5,324 nt of DNA, from positions 1-5,324 of the forward strand of contig USIH01000137.1 of assembly GCA_900554705.1 (NCBI GenBank), written 5' to 3'. This DNA comes from an uncultured Eubacteriales bacterium (GTDB lineage Bacteria > Bacillota > Clostridia > Oscillospirales > Oscillospiraceae). The position numbers were made by a program, and so were the translations under genes. The notes under the pieces are model-generated. The model ran no database searches. It was given only the letters and a program-made list of their open reading frames with translations, and had not been told where the DNA came from. Positions 1-5,059 of this stretch are shown here, piece after piece (position 1 is the stretch's first letter; each line of letters opens with the position of its first letter).

Positions 1-1982
1 GAGGTGAGGCGGTTGCCGCCGGAGGTGATGCCGCCGCCCGCGTTCCACGTCGTGCCGTTATAGCAGTAGTACAGGGCGTTTCCGTAGGCGTCCAGCTCGC
101 GGACAAGGTAGCCGCCGGAGAAGATCTTGCGGTTGCCGTAGTCGTCGGTCATGGTCGAGCCGCTGACGGTGAGGCCGAGGCCGTCCTCGTCGCGGTAGAC
201 GCCGCCGCTGTAGCGCAGGTAGTGCTCGGTGCCGTCGGCATCGTGGTAGACAAGCTGATTGCCGACGGTCAGGAGGCTCTGCTGCGCCGAGAGCTTCCAG
301 CCCGCGCCGAGCACCATCGTGCTGTAGTCGGGGACGTGAAGCGAAGCGGTTCCGGCGGTGTGCGCGCCGTGGCCGTAGGCGCTGTTATAGACCAGCGAAA
401 GGGCAAAGGGCATCGTCGCGCTGTCGGAGGAGGCGATGGGCACGAGCAGCGTGTTTTGCAGCGAATAGTCGCACAGGTAGCCGACGCCCGCGCGGCCGAT
501 GCTCTGGGTCTGGTAGGTATACTGCGGCTCGATGCCCGTTACGTTGCGGTAGACCACGGTGAAGCGCGGCTGGTCGCTGCTCTTGCGCGGGCCGTAGAAG
601 ACCGCGCGGTGGTTGGCGCTCTCGTCCGCCGAGCGCAGAAGGAAGCCGAGGTTATAATAAGAGGAGGCATACCAGCGGTAAGCCAGCGGCGAAACGTCCC
701 ACGCGGTATAGTAGCCGTTGCCGCCGGAGGTGATATGCGTGCGATCCACGGCGACGGTGGCCGTGATGTCGGAGGCCGCCTTGTTCCATGTCAGCGTCTG
801 CGCCCATGTCTTCCACTCGTCGGTGGTCGAGAAGCCGTCCATGTTCGCTATGCTGTCGATCCCGTAAAGGTCGATGTCGAAGTCCGCACCGGTTCGCGTG
901 TACTGATAGAGGCTGAACTGCGCATAGGTCAGCTCGCAGCCTGCGGGCAGCGCGGGCAGCCAGTTCAGGCGCACGTAGGAGCGCGTCAGGCCGGTGGCCG
1001 TGCCGTCGTTGCCGACGTAAAGCCCCGCCTCCTCCCCCGCCGTCTGCGCGGGAGAGCCTGCGCGGACGAAGGTGGCGCTGATGTTGGTCGTTCCGGAGAG
1101 CACCTCCGTCACGGTCGGATCGAGCGTGACGGGGAATGCGGCGGCGTTGACCCACGCGGGGTCGGCCGTGACGGTGAGCAGCCAGCCGCCCGCGACCTGC
1201 GAAAGCGTGTAGGCGGCGGCATAGGAGCACGCGCCCTGCGCGTCGATGAGGTAGGGCGCGGGGATCTCGTAGATCGCCTCGCCGTCCTCCGAGGAGAGGG
1301 TGATGCCGCCGTCGTCGCGCAAATGCGGCGTCAGGCCGACCAGCTCCATGCCAAAGCGGTAGCTGTAGCTCGCGCTCGGCCGCGCGATGACGATGCTCTC
1401 CTTGAGGGTGTTGGCATAGTTTTCATAGCGCAGGCTCGCGCCGTCGAGCACGTCGTCGTATTGCAGCGCGGAATAGAGGTTCTCCGGCTCGACGGCGGAG
1501 AGGAAGCCGTCCGGCTGCTCCGGCTCCGATAGCACACGCGCGGCGCTATTTCGCGCCTTTCCCTCGGTAGCAAGCGGAGAAAGGGTGAGCGAATAGTCGC
1601 CGCGCTGCATGGTCACAAGGCGCTGCGCGTCCGCCGAAAAAGTGCGCACGCTGTCGCCGTTCTCCACGCGATAGGAAGAACGGGTCGTCTCGTGAAGCGT
1701 ATTGTCATAGTCCTGCCATTGTCCGTTTTCGTCGAGATAGTGCACGGGGGCGTCGTAGCTGACGGCGACAAAATCGCCGCTGTCCAGCCGGAAGTGCTTG
1801 ACGCTCTGCTCGCGCAGCTCCGTCTGCTCGAAGAGCACCTGCGCGTTTTGCAGAAGCTCCTCGCCGGTCTGCTCGCGGTCGGCGGCGATCAGCGCGCCGT
1901 CCTCCTGCGCAGCAAAGACCGGAACAAGCTGCGCCAGAAGCGCCAAGATCAGGAATGCGGAAAGCCATCGTCGTAGTTTCAT
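1..1982 (-). CDS. WapA-like secreted protein with DNRLRE-type and RHS-type regions, N-terminal part (C-terminus beyond left edge)
   Basis: The frame is open for 660 codons from ATG at 1982 to the window edge with no stop, so the gene is cut by the window, not broken. AAGGAG lies 9 nt upstream and a consensus promoter lies further up. Residues 1-25 form a signal peptide (Lys/Arg-rich start, hydrophobic core, cleavage near PVFA-AQ). Residues 170-200 carry a pattern typical of WapA/RHS N-terminal regions (LQYDDVLDGASLRYE, then KESIV), and 276-290 hold the usual WVNAAAFPVTLDPTV lead-in. Residues about 290-480 resemble the DNRLRE beta-sandwich domain. From about 525 an RHS-type region begins (PFALSLVYNSAYG, GAGWKLS, then DADGTEHYLRY and DAYGNALYYCYN, which are YD-repeat-like). 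Family knowledge: such proteins are large, secreted or wall-associated, have many YD repeats forming a shell, and often end in a variable toxin domain followed by an immunity gene. The C-terminal toxin is inference, since it lies outside the window. Confidence 0.85.
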   Translation of the reverse strand, partial: MKLRRWLSAFLILALLAQLVPVFAAQEDGALIAADREQTGEELLQNAQVLFEQTELREQSVKHFRLDSGDFVAVSYDAPVHYLDENGQWQDYDNTLHETTRSSYRVENGDSVRTFSADAQRLVTMQRGDYSLTLSPLATEGKARNSAARVLSEPEQPDGFLSAVEPENLYSALQYDDVLDGASLRYENYANTLKESIVIARPSASYSYRFGMELVGLTPHLRDDGGITLSSEDGEAIYEIPAPYLIDAQGACSYAAAYTLSQVAGGWLLTVTADPAWVNAAAFPVTLDPTVTEVLSGTTNISATFVRAGSPAQTAGEEAGLYVGNDGTATGLTRSYVRLNWLPALPAGCELTYAQFSLYQYTRTGADFDIDLYGIDSIANMDGFSTTDEWKTWAQTLTWNKAASDITATVAVDRTHITSGGNGYYTAWDVSPLAYRWYASSYYNLGFLLRSADESANHRAVFYGPRKSSDQPRFTVVYRNVTGIEPQYTYQTQSIGRAGVGYLCDYSLQNTLLVPIASSDSATMPFALSLVYNSAYGHGAHTAGTASLHVPDYSTMVLGAGWKLSAQQSLLTVGNQLVYHDADGTEHYLRYSGGVYRDEDGLGLTVSGSTMTDDYGNRKIFSGGYLVRELDAYGNALYYCYNGTTWNAGGGITSGGNRLT

Positions 1983-2000
1983 GCGCGTGTTCTCCTTCCC

Positions 2001-2021
2001 GTATAGTCCTGTCGCCTATAC
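2001..2021 (-). promoter_or_regulatory. Inverted repeat at the predicted transcript 5' end of the WapA-like gene
   Basis: Six-base arms GTATAG and CTATAC flank a 9-base spacer, directly after the -10 element and a few bases before the AAGGAG ribosome binding site at 1997-1992. The position would place it as a stem-loop at the very 5' end of the mRNA (which can protect transcripts from decay) or as a DNA operator overlapping the start site. The arms are seen directly; the role is inference, and 6-bp arms can arise by chance. Confidence 0.4.
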
Positions 2022-2028
2022 TAATTGT

Positions 2029-2057
2029 ATTATACATGACGCACATAATTCTGTCAA
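2029..2057 (-). promoter_or_regulatory. Consensus sigma-A promoter of the WapA-like gene
   Basis: Read on the minus strand, TTGACA (2057-2052) and TATAAT (2034-2029) are separated by exactly 17 bp, matching the housekeeping consensus at all 12 positions. The region upstream (about 2058-2110) is AT-rich, which could act as an UP element. The predicted transcript start is near 2022, giving a leader of about 40 nt before the ATG at 1982. Confidence 0.88.
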
Positions 2058-2173
2058 GAGAGCAAAAACGGTGCATTTTAATCGTTATAGGTTTATCAAT
2101 TTATAACAAATCGGCCTCCCTCAGCGGCGCGATGACGGCTGCGCGGACGCGTAGGACAAGGAGGAAATAGGAC

Positions 2174-2202
2174 TTGCTTTTTCCTGCGGGGTATGGTACA
2201 AT
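2174..2202 (+). promoter_or_regulatory. Probable sigma-A promoter of the lipoprotein gene
   Basis: TTGCTT (2174-2179) and TACAAT (2197-2202) are 17 bp apart. Each matches the consensus at most positions. The predicted start near 2209 gives a short leader of about 28 nt, which contains the AAAGGAG ribosome binding site at 2222-2228, 8 nt before the ATG at 2237. Confidence 0.7.
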
Positions 2203-2236
2203 GGGGCGCAGTGCATAACAGAAAGGAGAACCTTAC

Positions 2237-2944
2237 ATGAAACGTTATCTTGCTATTATCCTCGTGCTTGCCATGCTGAGCGCCCTGCTCGTCGGCTGCG
2301 GCAAGTCCTCCGGCGAAAAGCCCGAGAAGAAGACCGAGGCCGTCACGACGACCGCGCCTTCCACCGAAGCGCCCTCTACTGCGGCTCCCTCCACCGAGGC
2401 GCCCGCCGTGGTCGAGACCGAGCCTGCGCTCTCCACCGCCGCTGTCGGCACGTGGACGGCGGACATCGACCTTGGCCCGATGCTGCTGAGCACCATGCAG
2501 CTGCAAGTGGAAGACGCCGGCGCGCTCATGGTGGGCTACACCCTGCTGCTCGACGCCGACGGCACGGCGACCGCCTATGTCACCGACACGGACGCCTTTG
2601 CCACGAGCCTCAAGTCCTACCTTTACACCCTCATCCCTGCCATCCTTGAGATCACCGCACAGGCGCAGGGCGTGAGCTACGACGAGTTCATGGCGGAAGC
2701 CGTCAAGCAGTACGGCTCGGAAGAGGCCGTGTACGACGCCGTGCTTGAGCAGGTGGACTTCGACGCCATCCTCCAGACCGGCAATCTGCCCACGAAGGAC
2801 GCCCCCACGGTCGGCACCTACACGATCGACGGCGACCGCGTGACCGTGACGCTCGAAGGCGACGTGACGGAGATGACCCTCAGCGGCGACACCCTCACCT
2901 CCTCGGAAGACGGTGCGGAAATGGTCTACCACCGCGAGAAGTAA
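2237..2944 (+). CDS. Lipoprotein with Pro/Ser/Thr-rich linker and small beta-rich domain, function unknown
   Basis: The start is supported by AAAGGAG 8 nt upstream. The 235-residue product opens with a lipoprotein signal peptide: MKRY, a hydrophobic core, and lipobox L18-V19-G20-C21, so Cys21 should be lipid-modified and the protein held on the outer face of the membrane. Residues 22-65 are a flexible linker containing a five-residue Ala-Pro-Ser-Thr-Glu/Ala repeat. The folded part has two similar stretches: VGTWTADIDLG at 70-80 and VGTYTIDGDRVTV at 192-204, the latter followed by LSGDTL and a final MVYHR. This GTW/GTY...DGD...L.GDTL pattern is common in small lipocalin-like or beta-barrel lipoproteins of Clostridia. 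Between them, residues 120-185 look helical and acidic. I do not recognise a named family. It is transcribed alone, divergent from the WapA-like gene and convergent with the 2992-4014 gene. A binding or sensing role at the cell surface is only a guess. Confidence 0.9.
   Translation: MKRYLAIILVLAMLSALLVGCGKSSGEKPEKKTEAVTTTAPSTEAPSTAAPSTEAPAVVETEPALSTAAVGTWTADIDLGPMLLSTMQLQVEDAGALMVGYTLLLDADGTATAYVTDTDAFATSLKSYLYTLIPAILEITAQAQGVSYDEFMAEAVKQYGSEEAVYDAVLEQVDFDAILQTGNLPTKDAPTVGTYTIDGDRVTVTLEGDVTEMTLSGDTLTSSEDGAEMVYHREK
2354..2398 (+). repeat. Three 15-bp in-frame units encoding Ala-Pro-Ser-Thr-Glu/Ala
   Basis: Codons 40-54 of the lipoprotein spell three five-residue units (APSTE, APSTA, APSTE), followed by a partial APA. 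The DNA units differ at several third positions, so the array is not a fresh perfect duplication. It forms the spacer between lipid anchor and folded domain, and such arrays can vary in length between strains. Confidence 0.8.
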
Positions 2945-2956
2945 CAAAAAGCAAAG

Positions 2957-2990
2957 ATCCCCGCGGGAGCTGTGCTCCTGCGGGGATTTT
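2957..2990. terminator. Shared terminator hairpin between two convergent genes
   Basis: Arms 2957-2968 and 2976-2987 pair over 12 bp with one G-U and a 7-base loop. The plus strand follows with a short T run (2987-2990). On the minus strand the stem is followed by TTT, GC and TTTTT. The hairpin begins 12 nt after the lipoprotein stop and 4 nt after the stop of the minus-strand gene, so it probably ends both transcripts. Both U tracts are modest. Confidence 0.85.
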
Positions 2991-2991
2991 G

Positions 2992-4014
2992 TTACCTCCG
3001 TCTTCGGTAGAGGTGCACCAGCAGGCAGCCGATGCCCGCCAGCAGCGCGGCGCCGCCCAAGGCCAGCGCCGCCCAGAGCAAAAAGCTGCGGTCGTTGTGC
3101 CCCGTCGGGTTGGAAACGCGCAGGTCGTTCGCGTCGCGGCTGCCGCCGCCGATGTGGTTGGCACGGCCGCTGTCCTGCGCCGCGGTGCTCTCCGGCTGCG
3201 CACCGGTACTGTTTTCGTAGCTCTTGACCGTGTAGTCGCACAAAAGCGCGTTCAGCTCAGCGACGATCCGGTCGCCGCCCGCCTCCTGCGCCACGTAACA
3301 GGCCAGCAGGTAGGGCTGCGGCGCGTCCACCGTGCCGAAATCGCAGACCATGCCCTCGGCCTCGTTCCGGTAGTGCACGACCAGATACGGCCGGTCAAAG
3401 GCGGCCATGCCGTCCGGTGTCTCCGACTGCGCCATGCGGAAATTCGTCATCATCATGCCGTGGCGCTCTGGATAACGGTTGACCGTGCGCAGGCACATCA
3501 GGAGAAAGCGGGCGCAGAAGGCTCCGTCGGTATAGAAGGAGTCGTCCAGCTCGTCCTGCTCGAGCCTGCCGAAGCCGTCGTTGATGAGCTTGCAGAACTG
3601 TGTATCGCTGCCGATGAAGTGCTTCATCTTCCGCGAAAGCTCCATGTCGTGCAGCACGATGCTGTTATAGCGGCACTCCTCCAGCGTCAGGCCGTCGAGC
3701 CTGAAGACCTCTTCGCCCTCCTCGATCGGCAGGTTATTCAGCGCCTCCTCCCTGCAAAAATACAGGTGCAGCGGGAACAGCCACGCGTCGCCCGACGGGA
3801 AGAAGGTCAGCTCATTATACTTTGCGCTCTCGCCCGTGACGGTGTTATAGTAGCTGAAGGAAAAATTCTGTTCGTTTAAGCCATTTAACCGGACAAACCG
3901 GTCGATCTGCTGCTTTAATGTCAACTCCTCCTGCGTGTCGTCCGCGGCGCACAGCGGCAGCACGGCGGCCAGAAGCACCAGCGCACACAGCGCGGCGCAA
4001 ATCACCTTGCGCAA
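2992..4014 (-). CDS. Membrane-anchored serine-hydrolase-like (class A beta-lactamase fold) protein lacking catalytic motifs
   Basis: The 340-residue product has a signal peptide (1-24, MRKV then a hydrophobic core ending PLCAAD), an extracytoplasmic domain (about 30-262), a Ser/Gly/Asn-rich linker (265-308) and a C-terminal membrane span (310-336) ending in RRRR, so the domain faces outside. The domain follows the order of class A beta-lactamase-like hydrolases: YYNTVTGE...NELTFFPSGDAWLFPL at 55-82 where SxxK-x-P should be, IVLHDMELS at 119-127 where SDN is expected, and LVVHYRNEAEGMVCDFG at 211-227 where HKxG...D(V/F)G is expected. The nucleophile-lysine pair is not there (S74-G-D-A77 or D76-A-W-L79), SDN reads HDM, and KTG reads YRN. 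I infer a pseudoenzyme, perhaps a sugar/peptide binder or regulator; the fold call is by eye. Lipobox is unlikely because Leu precedes Cys22. The start is TTG, with its own promoter. Confidence 0.88.
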   Translation of the reverse strand: MRKVICAALCALVLLAAVLPLCAADDTQEELTLKQQIDRFVRLNGLNEQNFSFSYYNTVTGESAKYNELTFFPSGDAWLFPLHLYFCREEALNNLPIEEGEEVFRLDGLTLEECRYNSIVLHDMELSRKMKHFIGSDTQFCKLINDGFGRLEQDELDDSFYTDGAFCARFLLMCLRTVNRYPERHGMMMTNFRMAQSETPDGMAAFDRPYLVVHYRNEAEGMVCDFGTVDAPQPYLLACYVAQEAGGDRIVAELNALLCDYTVKSYENSTGAQPESTAAQDSGRANHIGGGSRDANDLRVSNPTGHNDRSFLLWAALALGGAALLAGIGCLLVHLYRRRR

Positions 4015-4027
4015 ATGCGATCCCTCC
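4012..4027 (-). promoter_or_regulatory. Ribosome binding site fixing a TTG start
   Basis: On the minus strand GGAGG (4027-4023) precedes TTG (4014-4012) by 8 nt. No in-frame ATG or GTG lies at a suitable distance upstream, and the TTG places the basic N-region exactly before the hydrophobic core of the signal peptide. GTG at codon 4 is possible but would be spaced 17 nt from GGAGG and would lose the Arg-Lys charge. Confidence 0.75.
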
Positions 4028-4043
4028 CTCTCTGCTTTCCCTC

Positions 4044-4072
4044 ATTATACCAGCTTCGCCGCCGCTTGGAAA
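4044..4072 (-). promoter_or_regulatory. Extended -10 promoter of the serine-hydrolase-like gene
   Basis: On the minus strand TATAAT (4049-4044) is directly preceded by TGG (4052-4050), giving the TGn extended -10 motif. The -35 is weak: TTTCCA (4072-4067) at 17 bp spacing. The predicted start near 4037 gives a leader of about 23 nt that includes the GGAGG site. The promoter is back to back with that of the plus-strand gene at 4184, with 23 bp between the two -35 elements. Confidence 0.75.
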
Positions 4073-4095
4073 GACAAATTTTCCGCAAAAAGGAA

Positions 4096-4124
4096 TTGAC
4101 AACGGATTGCCTGCAACCTATAAT
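4096..4124 (+). promoter_or_regulatory. Consensus sigma-A promoter of the zinc-ribbon membrane protein gene
   Basis: TTGACA (4096-4101) and TATAAT (4119-4124) are exactly 17 bp apart and match consensus at all 12 positions. The predicted start near 4131 leaves a leader of about 53 nt to the ATG at 4184. The leader carries the AGGAGG site at 4170-4175, 8 nt before the start. Confidence 0.9.
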
Positions 4125-4183
4125 ATAGCTAACAATGCGGAGGTATGTTTCTGCCGCCGTAAAACAAAGAGGAGGAACTACTT

Positions 4184-5005
4184 ATGGCAGGTTTTTGCAC
4201 CAAGTGCGGCAAGCCGCTCCCCGAAGACGGCGTTTGCCCATGCACGCTCAGCGCTCCCGCGCAGCCCGCTAACCCCTATGCCGCCGTCGATTACACGAAG
4301 GCAACGAACGGCGCGCCCGCGCAGCCCAGCGCTTTTTCCATCGCGCTGAAAAATGCCCCCAGTATGCTCAAGGCATATTTCAGAAATCCCATCGGAACGA
4401 CCCGTATCGCCGCAGACAAGCGCGACGTGATGAGCGGCGTGATCTCCGCGCTCGGTCTGCTGATCGTCAGCTTCCTGAGCTTCCTGTTCATCGCTCTGCG
4501 GTATATGTCCGTCAGCGAATCCGGCGTCAAGGCCACCTACTTCCCCGCTGCGGCATGGATCGTCAACGGCCTGTTCCTGCCCGTGATCGCCGTTGCGATG
4601 ACGATCATCATCATCTACGCCATGGCAGGCGTCTCCCGCGTCCGTGTGGATTTCTCGAGTGTCCTTGCCTCCATCGGCGTCAACTGCATCCTGCCGGCGA
4701 TCGTCCTGTTTGTCGGTATGCTGCTGTCGATGATCACGCCGTGGTTCTTCGACCTTGCCTGCCAGCTCACCTTCGCCACCTGGATGGTGCTCACCTTCAT
4801 CCTTGTCACGCAGGTCTTCGGCATCAAGCTCTCGCTGGGCAACATTCTTCTGTTCATCCTTCTGGTCGTCGCTTCCTACTATTCCGTTGCGCTGCTCAAG
4901 GGATGGTTCGCAAACAATCTGGTCGGCTATCTGGACAAGGTGGTCGATCGGGTCAGCAAGGCCCGCGACGGGCTTTCAAAGCATCTGAAAATCAAGTACA
5001 AATAA
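4184..5005 (+). CDS. Zinc-ribbon protein with five membrane spans (Yip1-like), function unknown
   Basis: The ATG is set by AGGAGG 8 nt upstream. The 273-residue product begins with a minimal zinc ribbon, C5-T-K-C8-G-K-P-L and C18-P-C20, a shortened form of the N-terminal ribbon found on many Firmicutes membrane proteins. An Ala/Pro-rich linker (22-50) and a soluble, partly basic segment (51-82) follow. Five hydrophobic spans lie at about 83-107, 122-149, 158-185, 189-213 and 218-240. The tail (241-273) is amphipathic and Lys/Arg-rich (VVDRVSKARDGLSKHLKIKYK), probably cytosolic. Lack of a signal peptide and the position of the ribbon suggest the N-terminus is cytoplasmic; five spans would then put the tail outside, so either one span is mis-called or the tail is external. 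The layout resembles zinc-ribbon/Yip1-type proteins, whose function in bacteria is poorly known. It is a single gene ending in a strong terminator, divergent from the serine-hydrolase-like gene. Confidence 0.92.
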   Translation: MAGFCTKCGKPLPEDGVCPCTLSAPAQPANPYAAVDYTKATNGAPAQPSAFSIALKNAPSMLKAYFRNPIGTTRIAADKRDVMSGVISALGLLIVSFLSFLFIALRYMSVSESGVKATYFPAAAWIVNGLFLPVIAVAMTIIIIYAMAGVSRVRVDFSSVLASIGVNCILPAIVLFVGMLLSMITPWFFDLACQLTFATWMVLTFILVTQVFGIKLSLGNILLFILLVVASYYSVALLKGWFANNLVGYLDKVVDRVSKARDGLSKHLKIKYK

Positions 5006-5015
5006 AACACCATGC

Positions 5016-5046
5016 AGCGGCTCCGCTTATCCGGAGCCGCTTTTTT
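5016..5046 (+). terminator. Strong intrinsic terminator after the zinc-ribbon gene
   Basis: A perfect 10-bp GC-rich stem (5016-5025 with 5032-5041) has a 6-base loop and is followed by six T residues (5041-5046). It starts 11 nt after the TAA at 5003-5005. It ends just before the ribosome binding site of the next gene (5048-5053), so it could limit read-through into that gene. Confidence 0.92.
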
Positions 5047-5059
5047 GAAAGGAACCTTT

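Noticed and set aside
222..1532. Long plus-strand open frame (436 codons) antisense to the WapA-like gene
   Set aside because: It is Arg/Val/Ala/Gly-rich with no family motif, has no convincing ribosome binding site or promoter, and lies entirely within a minus-strand gene that shows a signal peptide and recognisable domains. This is a typical shadow of GC-rich codon bias.
2174..2218. Tiny 14-codon frame starting TTG, with AAGGAGG upstream in 2158-2166
   Set aside because: Its ribosome binding site and start overlap or precede the -35 of the lipoprotein promoter, so the message from that promoter would not include them, and no other promoter on this strand is evident upstream.
2096..3241. 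Minus-strand open frame (381 codons) across the lipoprotein gene and terminator
   Set aside because: It crosses the shared terminator and both real gene ends, is rich in Arg/Gly/His, and has no start signals. The opposite strand encodes a clear lipoprotein.
2989..3879. Plus-strand open frame (296 codons) antisense to the serine-hydrolase-like gene
   Set aside because: Its composition is that of a mirrored GC-rich gene and it overlaps the terminator; the minus-strand frame has a promoter, ribosome binding site, signal peptide and membrane anchor.
4145..4162. Five-codon upstream frame (ATG at 4145) in the leader of the zinc-ribbon gene
   Set aside because: GGAGG lies only 1 nt before the ATG, too close for initiation, and the peptide shows no leader-peptide features such as repeated regulatory codons.
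4972..5000. Possible internal promoter (TTTCAA, 17 bp, TACAAA) for the HAD gene
   Set aside because: Only 3 of 6 and 4 of 6 consensus matches inside coding sequence, and its transcript would meet the strong terminator at once; too weak to call.
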